Shown: piece after piece, positions 37,005 through 46,583 of the stretch
Layout: each line of letters begins with the position of its first letter
Numbering within the stretch: position 1 is the first letter of the stretch
The notes under the pieces: model-generated
What the model saw: only the letters and a program-made list of their open reading frames with translations
Database searches by the model: none
What the model was told of the DNA's origin: nothing
DNA from: Streptomyces sp. ITFR-16
GTDB taxonomy: Bacteria; Actinomycetota; Actinomycetes; Streptomycetales; Streptomycetaceae
Direction of reading: 5' to 3'
Length of the DNA: 64,000 nt
NCBI RefSeq assembly: GCF_031844705.1
Contig: NZ_CP134610.1
Coordinates: forward strand, 1-64,000
Position numbers and translations under genes: made by a program

Positions 37005-40000
37005 TGGGAGGCTCCCATCCGGCGCATCGGCCGCAGCTTCGGGCGTGCGCTCTCGGCGCCGTCGAGCCGCTCGGCCAGACTGGCCACGTTCGGGTTCTCG
37101 AAAAGGGCAGGGACCGGGAGTTCGGCCCCGAGGGCGCTACGGATCCGGCTGACGAGCCGGGTGGCGAGCAGGGAGTGCCCACCGAGGCGGAAGAAGTCGT
37201 CGTCGATGGAAACGGTGGGAACACCGAGGATGTCGGCGAACAGCCCGCAGAGCACTTCCTCGCGTGGATTGCGCGGCGGGCGGCCGATGCTCTCGGCTGG
37301 GGCCGACGGTGCGGGCAGGGAGCGGCGGTCGAGCTTGCCGTTCTCGGTAAGGGGCAGGGCGTCCAGAAGTACGAAGGCGGACGGAACCATGTAGTCGGGC
37401 AGGAGATCGCCCGCGTGGACACGCAGCTCGTCCGGGTCCCATGGTGTGCCGGGTGTGCCGACGAGGTAGGCGACGAGGCGTTTGTCGCCGGGGCGGTCCT
37501 CGCGGACGATCACCGCGGCCTGGGCCACGGAGGCATGTGCCATCAGTGCCGATTCGGTCTCGCCCGGTTCTATGCGAAAGCCGCGGAGCTTCACCTGCTG
37601 GTCAGCCCGGCCCAGGTACTCGATCTCGCCTTCCCGCGACCAGCGTACGAGGTCGCCGGTCCGGTACATGCGGGAGCCGGGCGGGCCGTAGGGATCGGAG
37701 ACGAACCGCTCAGCGGTCTGGGTGGGACGGTCCAGGTAGCCCTGGGCGAGTCCGGTGCCGGCGATGTACAGCTCGCCGGGGACGCCGGGGGCGACAAGTG
37801 CGAGGTGTTCGTCGAGGACGTAGAGGCGGGTGTTGTCGAGGGGGCGTCCGATGGGGAGAGCACCGTCGTAGTCGAAGGGCCGGTGCAGGGGGTGGGACGT
37901 GGCGAAAGTCGTCGTCTCCGTCGGCCCGTACCCGTTGACCACCGTCAGGTCCGGACAGGCATCCATCACCCGGCGCACAGCCTCCGGCGGTACCACGTCA
38001 CCACCCGTCCACAGCTCACCCAGACCAGCGAACGCACCCGGATCCTCCTCCGCGACCAGCCGGAACAGACCCGCCGTAAGCCACAACCCGGTAATCGACT
38101 CATCCTTCAGTACGGTCGCCAAGGTGGCCGTGTCGAGCAACCCCGGCGGGGCCACGACCAACGTCCCGCCGGACAGCAGGGGCGCCCACAGCTCGTAGGT
38201 AGTGGCGTCGAAGGCGAGCGGTGAGTGAAGCAGGACCCGGCGGTGGGCATCGGAGGCGAAGGCATCGTCGGCAGCCAGTTCCGCGACGTTGCGATGGGTG
38301 ATGGCGACGCCCTTGGGTACACCGGTCGAGCCCGAAGTGAACATCGCGTAGGCCGGCTGCTCGGGGTGGACCTCGATCTGGGGCGCTGTCTCCGGCAGAC
38401 CCTCTGTGCCGTCGGCCACATTCAGGACCTGCGCGCCCCGTGGCAGTTCGAGTCCGGCCAGCTCGCGGTCGGTGAGGAAGAGGGCGCCGCCGGACATACG
38501 CACAATGAGTCCGATGCGTTCCGTCGGGTAGCGGGTGTCGAGCGGGACGTACACGGCACCGGCCTTGACGATCGCGAGGATCGCCACGACGGCTTCGAGA
38601 GAGCGCTCAAGGAAGAGAACCACTCGGGAGCCGGGTCGTACGCCCTTCTCGATCAGCCGGTGGGCCAGCCGGTTGGCACGCCGGTCGAGCTCCGCGTATG
38701 TCAAGCGCCGGCCGCCCAGGGTGACGGCGACCGCGTCCGGTGTGCGGGATGCCTGGGCAGCGAACAGCTGGGGCAGCGAGGCAGCGGGACGGTCGCGCCG
38801 GGTTCCGTGCCAGGTGTCGAGGAGCAGCCTGCGCTCCTCGGCGGCCAGCACGTCGAGATCCGCGATCGGGACGTCCGGGGTACCGGCGGCTGCTTCGAGA
38901 AGCCGGACCAGCCGCGAGGTGACGGCCGACACGGTGGCAGCCTCGTAGAGGTCGGTGGCGTACTCGACGGTGATATCGAGGCCGGCCGGGGCGCCGTCGC
39001 CGGTTCGGTGCTCGTGGAAGGTGAATGTCAGGTCGAACTTGGCGATGTCGAGCGCGGTGAACTCGGACTCGGCTCGCAGGCCTCTGAGTTCGGGCACTGG
39101 TCCGGCCGCGTCGGTCACCGACAGCATGACCTGGAAGAGCGGGTGGCGGGCTGCGGAGCGTTCGGGGTTGAGGGCTTCGACGAGCCGGTCGAAGGGGATG
39201 TCCTGGTGGGCCCAGGCTGCCAGGTCGGTCTCGCGGACCCGGTCGAGGAGTTCGCGGAACGTCGGGTTGCCGCTGACGTCGGTGCGCAGGACGAGGGTGT
39301 TGACGAAGAAGCCCACCAGGTCTTCCAGAGCTCCGTCGGTACGGCCGGCGACAGGCGAGCCGAGCGGGATGTCGGAGCCCGCCCCGGAACGCGCCAGGAG
39401 AACTGCGGTAGCCGCCTGGGCAACCATGAAGAGCGTGGTGCCGTTCTCGCGGGCCAGCCGGGTCAGCGCCTCGTGGAGATCGGCGGGGCACTGGACGGTG
39501 AGCGAGGCTCCTCGGTACGAGGCGGTAGCCGGCCGGGCCCGGTCTGCGGGGAGGGTGGCCTCCTCCGGTAGCTGTTCAAGGGTGCCGCGCCAGTGGTCGA
39601 GCTGCTTCTCCTCCTGAGCGTCGAGCAGTGTCTCTCGCCACAGGGCGTAGTCGGCGTACTGGACGGGCAGCGGTTCCCACGCGGGCGCGGCACCCTCGAT
39701 GCGGGCGGTGTAGGCAGTGCCGAGGTCCCGCATGAGAGGTGTGTTGGACCAGCCGTCAGAGGCGATGTGGTGGGTGACCAGGAGAAGGACGTGCTCGTCG
39801 TCGGAGATCCTCACCAGGTCGGCGCGTAGCGGCAGTTCGCGCGAGAGGTCAAAGGTGGTGGCGGACAGGTCTCGCAGGACTGTGGGGAGCGCGTCGGCCG
39901 TTGCTGGGATGACGGAAAGTTCGACGCGCGCCTCGTCGGGCGGCACAACCAGCTGGTGCGGGGTGCCCTGTTCAGCAGGGAAGACAGTGCGGAGTGCCTC

Positions 40001-43000
40001 GTGACGGCCGACGACATCGCGGAGGGCAAGGTGCAGTGCGTCGGCGTCGAGGACACCGGTGAGGCGGACGGCGAGTGGGATGTTGTAGGTGGCGGACGGG
40101 CCCTCCATCTGATCGAGGAACCACAGACGCCGCTGGGCCGCCGAGAGCGGAATGCGAGCCGGCCGTGCGGCGGCGCTGAGGACCGGGCGGCGGTCCCCGC
40201 CGTCGGTCTCGGCGAGGAACTCGGCGAACCGGGCGACGCTGGGGCAGCGGAAGAGGTCGCGTACGGAGACCCGGGCGCCGAGGAGCTGCCGAATGCGGCT
40301 GACCAGCCTCGTGCCGAGGAGGGAGTGGCCGCCGAGGCGGAAGAAGTCGTCGTCGATGGAGACGGCCGGCAGTCCGAGGGCATCGGCGAACAGTCCGCAC
40401 AGCACCTCCTCGACCGGAGTGCGGCCCTGTCGTCCGCCAACACCGACACCACCGCTGATGTGGGGAGCGGGCAGGGCCCGCCGGTCGAGTTTGCCGTTCG
40501 CGGTGAGCGGCAAGGTGTCGAGCTCGACGAAGGCAGAGGGCACCATGTACTCGGCGAGCCGGCTCACGCAGTCACGGCGCAGGATCTCGATGTCCACGCG
40601 AGCCCCCGCGGCAGGCACGGTGTAGGCGACAAGACGCTTGTCACCAGGACGGTCCTCCCGCACGATCACCGCGGCCTGGGCCACAGAGCCGTGATCAAGA
40701 AGAACAGCCTCGACCTCGCCGGGCTCAATACGAAACCCGCGGAGCTTGACCTGCTGATCGGCACGGCCCTCGAAGACCATCTCGCCATGCTCGTTCCAGC
40801 GCGCCAGATCCCCCGTACGGTACATCCGCTCACCAGCAGGCCCATACGGGTCGGCGACAAACCGTTCAGCCGACAAGGCACCCCGCCCGACATACCCACG
40901 GGCCAGATGACTGCCACCGACATACAGCTCACCCACCACCCCGGGAACCACAGGCCGCAGCCCCGCATCAAGAACATACATACGGGTATTGGCCATCGGC
41001 ACACCCAGATGCAGGCGCTCGACCGTCCGTTCGCCAGGGCCGAATGCCTGGTAACTGCAGAAAACCGTGGACTCGGTCGGACCATAGGCATGAACCACAC
41101 AAGTCGCCGGGCACGCATCAAGCACCCTCTGAAGCGCAACAGGAGAAAGCACATCACCGCCCGTCCAGATCTCCGACAGACCCACGAGAGACTCCACGGC
41201 CTCCGAAGCCATCGCATCGAAAAGCGCCGTCGTGAAATACACCGCACTGATCTCGTGCCGCACCAGCGCCTCACCCAGCTCAGCGACATCGACCTTGGCA
41301 ACCGGAAGAACGACAGCAGTACCGCCACTCAGCAACGGAACCCACAGCTCATAAGTCGAAGAATCAAAAGCGAGCGGCGAATACGCAAGCACCCGCCGAT
41401 ACCGCTCCTCCACACCCCACCAAGGATCAAACGCCAGCTCAACCACATTACGGTGCGTATTGGCAACCCCCTTCGGCACACCACTCGAACCCGACGTATA
41501 CATCACATACGCAAGCTGATCAGGATGAACCACAACATCAGGAACACCGGCCCCTGCGTCGGCGAGGAGTCCGGAGATGTCTGGTGTGGTGATCACGTGC
41601 AGGCCGTGGGCGAAGAGCACCTCGTCCGCCGGCCGGTCGGTGACGAGAAGCGGGGCGCCAGTGTCAGCGAGGATGAACGCGAGGCGCTCTTCCGGCTGAC
41701 GCGGATCGAGCGGAACATACGCTCCACCAGCCTTCAGAACCGCGAGTGCCGTGACCATGAACTCCACCGAGCGGTCGAGATAGAGGCCGACGGAGGAGCC
41801 GGGCAGGATGCCTTGCGCGGCCAGCTGGCAGGCGAACACGTCCGAGGCACGATCGAGCTCGCGGTAGCTCATCGCCCGACCGCCGCACTCCAGTGCCACA
41901 GCGTCCGGAGTCCGGGCGGCCTGCGCGGCGAACAGCCCATGCAGTGTGCCCTCGGGCAGGGCGACGGTGGTGTCGTTGTAGTCCGTCAGCAGCGCTCGGT
42001 GCTGGCGGGCCGAGAGCAGCTCGATGTCGGCGACCCTGACGTCGGGGTCGGCGATGACTGCGTCCAGGACCCGCACGAGGCGCTCGGCGGCCGCCTCGAT
42101 AATGCCGGTGTCGTACAGGTCGGTGGCGTACTCCAGGACGATGTCGAGTCCGTTGGGGTGCCCGATCCGGTCGCGGTGCTCGTAGAAGTTGACGGTCAGG
42201 TCGAACTTGGCTGCGCCCGTGCCGAGTTGATGGGTCTCGGTGCGCACTCCGGGCATCTTCGGCGTCGCCTCGGCTGCCTCGGCGAGGGTGAGCATGACCT
42301 GGAAGAGCGGGTGGCGGGCTGCGGAGCGTTCGGGGTTGAGGGCTTCGACGAGCCGGTCGAAGGGGATGTCCTGGTGGGCCCAGGCTGCCAGGTCGGTCTC
42401 GCGGACCCGGTCGAGGAGTTCACGGAACGTCGGGTTGCCGCTGACGTCGGTGCGCAGGACGAGGGTGTTGACGAAGAAGCCCACCAGGTCTTCCAGAGCT
42501 TCGTCGGTACGGCCGGCGACCAAGGAGCCGAGCGGGATGTCGGTACCGGCGCCCGAGCGTGCCAGCATGGCCACGGTGGCCGCCTGAGCGACCATGTAGA
42601 GGGTGACACCGTGCTCCCTGGCCAGGGTGAAGAGGGCCTGATGGGTCTCGGCCGGGCAGTGCACGGTGTGGGTGGTGCCGAGGTAAGAGGCCACGACCGG
42701 GCGGGGCCGGCTGGTGGGCAGGGTCACCTCGGTGGGGAGCTGTTCAAGGGTGCCGCGCCAGTGGTCGAGCTGCTTCTCCTCCTGAGCGTCGAGCAGTGTC
42801 TCTCGCCACAGGGCGTAGTCGGCGTACTGGACGGGCAGCGGTTCCCACGCGGGCGCGGCACCCTCGATGCGGGCGGTGTAGGCAGTGCCGAGGTCCCGCA
42901 TGAGGGGCGTGTTGGACCAGCCGTCAGAGGCGATGTGGTGCACGACGAGGGCGAGGACGCTTCGGTTCGGCGCGGTCTCGAACAACACCGTGTGCAGCGG

Positions 43001-45250
43001 AAGCTCGGTGGCGAGGTCGAAGAGATGCGCGGTCTCGTCGGCCAGCCGGCCGGGCAATTCGTCCTCGGTGACGGAGACGACGTCCAGCGGCACGCCGACT
43101 TCGTCGGCGGGGGCGATGTGCTGCCGGGGCTCCCCCTCGTGGACGGGGTAGGTCGTCCGAAGGATCTCGTGACGGGCGAGGATGTCGGCGAGGGCCTGTC
43201 GCAGGATCTCAGGATCGACGGGGCCGGTGAAGCGGACGGCGAGGGGGATGTTGTAGGTGGCGGACGGGCCCTCCATCTGATCGAGGAACCACAGACGCCG
43301 CTGGGCCGCCGAAAGCGGAAGGTCGTCGTCGGAGCGGCCGGCGGCGGTGAGCGCGGGGAGCGGAGCCCCGCCGGAGCCCGCGGCGATCCGCTGGGAAAGT
43401 CCGGCGACGGTGGGGTACTGGAAGAAGTCGCGCAGGGAGAGCCCGGTGACGAGGGCGGTACGGATGCGGCCGACGAGACGGGTAGCGAGGAGGGAGTGGC
43501 CGCCGAGGCGGAAGAAGTCGTCGTCGATGGAGACGGCCGGCAGTCCGAGGGCATCGGCGAACAGTCCGCACAGCACCTCCTCGACCGGAGTGCGCGGGGT
43601 CCGTCCGTCGGCGTCACCGCTGATGTGGGGGGCGGGCAGGGCCCGCCGGTCGAGTTTGCCGTTCGCGGTGAGCGGCAAGGTGTCGAGCTCGACGAAGGCA
43701 GAGGGCACCATGTACTCGGCGAGCCGGCTCACGCAGTCACGGCGCAGGATCTCAATGTCCACGCGAGCCCCCGCGGCAGGCACGGTGTAGGCGACAAGAC
43801 GCTTGTCACCAGGACGGTCCTCCCGCACGATCACCGCGGCCTGGGCCACAGAGCCGTGATCAAGAAGAACAGCCTCGACCTCGCCGGGCTCAATACGAAA
43901 CCCGCGGAGCTTGACCTGCTGATCGGCACGGCCCTCGAAGACCATCTCGCCATGCTCGTTCCAGCGCGCCAGATCCCCCGTACGGTACATCCGCTCACCA
44001 GCAGGCCCATACGGGTCGGCGACAAACCGTTCAGCCGACAAGGCACCCCGCCCGACATACCCACGGGCCAGATGACTGCCACCGACATACAGCTCACCCA
44101 CCACCCCGGGAACCACAGGCCGCAGCCCCGCATCAAGAACATACATACGGGTATTGGCCATCGGCACACCCAGATGCAGGCGCTCGACCGTCCGTTCGCC
44201 AGGGCCGAATGCCTGGTAACTGCAGAAAACCGTGGACTCGGTCGGACCATAGGCATGAACCACACAAGTCGCCGGGCACGCATCAAGCACCCTCTGAAGC
44301 GCAACAGGAGAAAGCACATCACCGCCCGTCCAGATCTCCGACAGACCCACGAGAGACTCCACGGCCTCCGAAGCCATCGCATCGAAAAGCGCCGTCGTGA
44401 AATACACCGCACTGATCTCGTGCCGCACCAGCGCCTCACCCAGCTCAGCGACATCGACCTTGGCAACCGGAAGAACGACAGCAGTACCGCCACTCAGCAA
44501 CGGAACCCACAGCTCATAAGTCGAAGAATCAAAAGCGAGCGGCGAATACGCAAGCACCCGCCGATACCGCTCCTCCACACCCCACCAAGGATCAAACGCC
44601 AGCTCAACCACATTACGGTGCGTATTGGCAACCCCCTTCGGCACACCACTCGAACCCGACGTATACATCACATACGCAAGCTGATCAGGATGAACCACAA
44701 CATCGAAAGCACCCATGTCCTGCTTCGGCAGAGTCACGTCCTCGGCGAGCCGCAGCACGGGGAGACTGCCGGCGAAGGCCACATCCTGCTCATCGCGGTC
44801 GGTGACGAGCAGAACGGCACCGGTGTCGGCGAGAATGAACGCCTGCCGCTCCTCCGGCTGACGCGGATCGAGCGGAACATACGCTCCACCAGCCTTCAGA
44901 ACCGCGAGCATCGCGACGACGTAGGCGAGGGAGCGGTCCTGGAGAAGTGCGACGCCATCGCCGGGCCGAACGCCCCGGTCGCGCAGCATGTGAGCCAGCG
45001 CCGAGGCGGCCGACTCCAGTGCACGGTAGGTGAGTTCACGCTCCCCGCACACCAGTGCCACAGCATCCGGAGTCCGGGCGGCCTGCGCGGCGAAGAGCTC
45101 GTGCAGAGCTCCTTCGGGGAGTCGCACAGCGGTGCTGTTGTACGCGTCGATGTCGATGACGGGGGCCTGGACGGTGGGCTGGTGAGACATCTTCTCGACC
45201 CATTCTCGAAGGTTCGGGCGTGCACGGGTATCTCGCGGCGTGCCGGACAT
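37001..45250 (-). CDS. NRPS, modules 1-3: A-T-C-A-T-C-A-T
   Basis: Up to 2749 residues; ATG at 45190 (MSHQPTVQAPVIDID) is an alternative start, and neither has a strong ribosome binding site. The protein starts directly with an A domain, so the chain begins with a free amino acid, without a lipid starter C domain. TSGSSG or TSGSTG cores lie near 197, 1253 and 2308; carrier Ser near 584, 1640 and 2690; C-domain HHIASDGW near 772 and 1830. No epimerase is visible. The specificity residues read DSYYWGAVF for A1 and A2 alike (unassigned) and DAYWWGGTF for A3, resembling the valine code. A1 and A2 are almost identical at DNA level (offset 3165). The stop overlaps the start of the next NRPS by ATGA, and the last carrier domain hands over to the C domain there. 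Confidence 0.93.
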   Translation of the reverse strand: MSGTPRDTRARPNLREWVEKMSHQPTVQAPVIDIDAYNSTAVRLPEGALHELFAAQAARTPDAVALVCGERELTYRALESAASALAHMLRDRGVRPGDGVALLQDRSLAYVVAMLAVLKAGGAYVPLDPRQPEERQAFILADTGAVLLVTDRDEQDVAFAGSLPVLRLAEDVTLPKQDMGAFDVVVHPDQLAYVMYTSGSSGVPKGVANTHRNVVELAFDPWWGVEERYRRVLAYSPLAFDSSTYELWVPLLSGGTAVVLPVAKVDVAELGEALVRHEISAVYFTTALFDAMASEAVESLVGLSEIWTGGDVLSPVALQRVLDACPATCVVHAYGPTESTVFCSYQAFGPGERTVERLHLGVPMANTRMYVLDAGLRPVVPGVVGELYVGGSHLARGYVGRGALSAERFVADPYGPAGERMYRTGDLARWNEHGEMVFEGRADQQVKLRGFRIEPGEVEAVLLDHGSVAQAAVIVREDRPGDKRLVAYTVPAAGARVDIEILRRDCVSRLAEYMVPSAFVELDTLPLTANGKLDRRALPAPHISGDADGRTPRTPVEEVLCGLFADALGLPAVSIDDDFFRLGGHSLLATRLVGRIRTALVTGLSLRDFFQYPTVAGLSQRIAAGSGGAPLPALTAAGRSDDDLPLSAAQRRLWFLDQMEGPSATYNIPLAVRFTGPVDPEILRQALADILARHEILRTTYPVHEGEPRQHIAPADEVGVPLDVVSVTEDELPGRLADETAHLFDLATELPLHTVLFETAPNRSVLALVVHHIASDGWSNTPLMRDLGTAYTARIEGAAPAWEPLPVQYADYALWRETLLDAQEEKQLDHWRGTLEQLPTEVTLPTSRPRPVVASYLGTTHTVHCPAETHQALFTLAREHGVTLYMVAQAATVAMLARSGAGTDIPLGSLVAGRTDEALEDLVGFFVNTLVLRTDVSGNPTFRELLDRVRETDLAAWAHQDIPFDRLVEALNPERSAARHPLFQVMLTLAEAAEATPKMPGVRTETHQLGTGAAKFDLTVNFYEHRDRIGHPNGLDIVLEYATDLYDTGIIEAAAERLVRVLDAVIADPDVRVADIELLSARQHRALLTDYNDTTVALPEGTLHGLFAAQAARTPDAVALECGGRAMSYRELDRASDVFACQLAAQGILPGSSVGLYLDRSVEFMVTALAVLKAGGAYVPLDPRQPEERLAFILADTGAPLLVTDRPADEVLFAHGLHVITTPDISGLLADAGAGVPDVVVHPDQLAYVMYTSGSSGVPKGVANTHRNVVELAFDPWWGVEERYRRVLAYSPLAFDSSTYELWVPLLSGGTAVVLPVAKVDVAELGEALVRHEISAVYFTTALFDAMASEAVESLVGLSEIWTGGDVLSPVALQRVLDACPATCVVHAYGPTESTVFCSYQAFGPGERTVERLHLGVPMANTRMYVLDAGLRPVVPGVVGELYVGGSHLARGYVGRGALSAERFVADPYGPAGERMYRTGDLARWNEHGEMVFEGRADQQVKLRGFRIEPGEVEAVLLDHGSVAQAAVIVREDRPGDKRLVAYTVPAAGARVDIEILRRDCVSRLAEYMVPSAFVELDTLPLTANGKLDRRALPAPHISGGVGVGGRQGRTPVEEVLCGLFADALGLPAVSIDDDFFRLGGHSLLGTRLVSRIRQLLGARVSVRDLFRCPSVARFAEFLAETDGGDRRPVLSAAARPARIPLSAAQRRLWFLDQMEGPSATYNIPLAVRLTGVLDADALHLALRDVVGRHEALRTVFPAEQGTPHQLVVPPDEARVELSVIPATADALPTVLRDLSATTFDLSRELPLRADLVRISDDEHVLLLVTHHIASDGWSNTPLMRDLGTAYTARIEGAAPAWEPLPVQYADYALWRETLLDAQEEKQLDHWRGTLEQLPEEATLPADRARPATASYRGASLTVQCPADLHEALTRLARENGTTLFMVAQAATAVLLARSGAGSDIPLGSPVAGRTDGALEDLVGFFVNTLVLRTDVSGNPTFRELLDRVRETDLAAWAHQDIPFDRLVEALNPERSAARHPLFQVMLSVTDAAGPVPELRGLRAESEFTALDIAKFDLTFTFHEHRTGDGAPAGLDITVEYATDLYEAATVSAVTSRLVRLLEAAAGTPDVPIADLDVLAAEERRLLLDTWHGTRRDRPAASLPQLFAAQASRTPDAVAVTLGGRRLTYAELDRRANRLAHRLIEKGVRPGSRVVLFLERSLEAVVAILAIVKAGAVYVPLDTRYPTERIGLIVRMSGGALFLTDRELAGLELPRGAQVLNVADGTEGLPETAPQIEVHPEQPAYAMFTSGSTGVPKGVAITHRNVAELAADDAFASDAHRRVLLHSPLAFDATTYELWAPLLSGGTLVVAPPGLLDTATLATVLKDESITGLWLTAGLFRLVAEEDPGAFAGLGELWTGGDVVPPEAVRRVMDACPDLTVVNGYGPTETTTFATSHPLHRPFDYDGALPIGRPLDNTRLYVLDEHLALVAPGVPGELYIAGTGLAQGYLDRPTQTAERFVSDPYGPPGSRMYRTGDLVRWSREGEIEYLGRADQQVKLRGFRIEPGETESALMAHASVAQAAVIVREDRPGDKRLVAYLVGTPGTPWDPDELRVHAGDLLPDYMVPSAFVLLDALPLTENGKLDRRSLPAPSAPAESIGRPPRNPREEVLCGLFADILGVPTVSIDDDFFRLGGHSLLATRLVSRIRSALGAELPVPALFENPNVASLAERLDGAESARPKLRPMRRMGASQ
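37451..38137. repeat. Duplicated A-domain segment of module 3 (copy of module 4)
   Basis: Partner of 34215-34901. The pair crosses the boundary between the two NRPS genes, so it arose by copying between genes, not by slippage inside one reading frame. Confidence 0.88.
40457..41541. repeat. Duplicated A-domain block of module 2 (copy of module 1)
   Basis: Nearly identical to 43622-44706, offset 3165 bases; I saw very few changes, such as near 40588/43753. It covers most of the A domain from core A3 to A10. It contains noticeably more A/T at third codon positions than the surrounding modules. Confidence 0.9.
43622..44706. repeat. Duplicated A-domain block of module 1 (copy of module 2)
   Basis: Partner of 40457-41541. 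The right end is sharp: both copies share ATGAACCACAACATC and then diverge. Confidence 0.9.
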
Positions 45251-45320
45251 CCCGTACGGCCACGACTGGGTATCGCGTATGTGGTACTGAGGTGGGCCAG
45301 GCGACGCCGGGCACCGGCTT

Positions 45321-46583
45321 TCAGGATTCCGGCAGGAACAGGTCCTCCGGATCCAGGGCGTTCACGTGGTACTTGCCGACCGCGCTGATCAGCATGCGCA
45401 GTTCGAGGGCGAGGGCCTCGACGAGACGGGTCAGACCGGCTTCGCGGTCTTCGTCGACCGCGAGCAGGGCGGCGCGGCCGAGGCCGACGGCGCGGGCTCC
45501 GAGGGCGAGGGCCTTGACCGCCCGGGTGCCCTCCCACATGCGCCCGCTGGCGAGCAGGCAGTAATCGGTGCGCCCGACCCGGCGGAGGCAGTCGGCGAGT
45601 GGCAGGCCTACATCGCTGAGGAAGGCCGTCGGCGCCCAGGCAGTGCCACCCTCCGCGCCGTCGACGGTGACGGAGTCCGCTCCGGCCTTCCATGCGGTGG
45701 CTGCGGCCTGTGCCACGTCGCGGCCGGGATGCAGTTTCACCCACACCCGGGCGCGGGGGAAGTTGTTGCGCATGAGGCGGATCTGCTGGCGCAGGATCTC
45801 CTCGGTGAAAGTGCCGGGGCTGGCGACCCTCAGGACTCGGTCGCCGCCGGTGCCGTACACCTCGTCGAGGGCGAACTGCTCGGCGATATGGCCTGCGCTC
45901 TCGCGGCTGAGGAGGGTGAGTCCGCCGAGGCCTGGTTTGGCTCCCTGGCCAACCTTGAGTTCGAAGGCAAGGCGACCGGTCGCAAGGAGCGGTTCGCTGA
46001 CCGGGTCGCTGTAGACGAGGTTCCAGACTTCGGCGTCGGCGTCCTCGGTGGACTGCTGGACCACGACTCCCCCGTGCTCCTCGTCGACGGCCTCCGCGTA
46101 GGCGGCGATCCGGCCGAGAAGCGGCGAGACGCCGTTCTCACCGGCACTGCGGTAGCCGTTGACAGGGACGACGTTCTCACCGATGACCAGCGGTATGCCG
46201 AGCATGCCGGCCTGGCGCCCGGCGGCCTCGCCGAGGTCGCGGCTGGCGACCTGGGTGGAGCCGAAGGCCGACACGTACAGCGGCAGCCGGCTGGTGAACC
46301 CACCGACGACGGTGTCGAGTTCGACGTCGGTGTACAGCGGTTCGCGGGCGAGGTCGATGAGCTTCTTCAGCCGTTGCGGCATGAAGACCGGAGGCACGAT
46401 CCGCATCCGCTCCAGCAGATCGTCCGGGGCATGCGGGGCCCCGCCGTCCGACGGCGCGGGCACGGAGCCGAGCAGTTCGCTGCCGTAGCCGGACTCGGCC
46501 GGGAAGACGGCTCCGGCGCCCTGCCGGGCGCGCAGACGGACCTGCTTCTCGGGGAAGCCGTCCGCGACGAGTGCGGTGGTCAT
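45321..46583 (-). CDS. FMN-dependent glutamate-synthase-domain protein
   Basis: 420 residues resembling the FMN/2-oxoglutarate (synthase) domain of GltB as a separate protein. LAFELKVGQGAKPGLGGLTL is the flavin-region signature, VTVDGAEGGTAWAPTAFLSD and LLASGRMWEGTRAVKALALGARAVGLGRAAL complete the TIM-barrel. The glutaminase domain and an obvious 3Fe-4S Cys cluster are missing, so it is not a normal glutamate synthase. It overlaps the AsnA-like gene by four bases and is in one unit with the glutamate mutase. It may oxidise or aminate the methylaspartate-derived intermediate, or deliver ammonia or glutamate; this is inference. It ends 70 to 130 bases before the first NRPS gene. Confidence 0.8.
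   Translation of the reverse strand: MTTALVADGFPEKQVRLRARQGAGAVFPAESGYGSELLGSVPAPSDGGAPHAPDDLLERMRIVPPVFMPQRLKKLIDLAREPLYTDVELDTVVGGFTSRLPLYVSAFGSTQVASRDLGEAAGRQAGMLGIPLVIGENVVPVNGYRSAGENGVSPLLGRIAAYAEAVDEEHGGVVVQQSTEDADAEVWNLVYSDPVSEPLLATGRLAFELKVGQGAKPGLGGLTLLSRESAGHIAEQFALDEVYGTGGDRVLRVASPGTFTEEILRQQIRLMRNNFPRARVWVKLHPGRDVAQAAATAWKAGADSVTVDGAEGGTAWAPTAFLSDVGLPLADCLRRVGRTDYCLLASGRMWEGTRAVKALALGARAVGLGRAALLAVDEDREAGLTRLVEALALELRMLISAVGKYHVNALDPEDLFLPES

Noticed and set aside
27637..44706. Assembly duplication as the cause of the A-domain repeats
   Set aside because: Flanking C and linker sequences differ between all modules and frames remain intact across every copy, so real modules are more likely; long reads should still confirm it.
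26712..45250. Lipopeptide synthetase of the friulimicin/amphomycin type
   Set aside because: Shared precursor genes exist, but there is no starter C domain, acyl-AMP ligase or epimerase, and only six modules are present.
39956..45388. 1810-residue open frame on the plus strand across the first NRPS gene
   Set aside because: Antisense shadow of NRPS modules 1-2; it shows the same duplications as the real gene and no own family motif.
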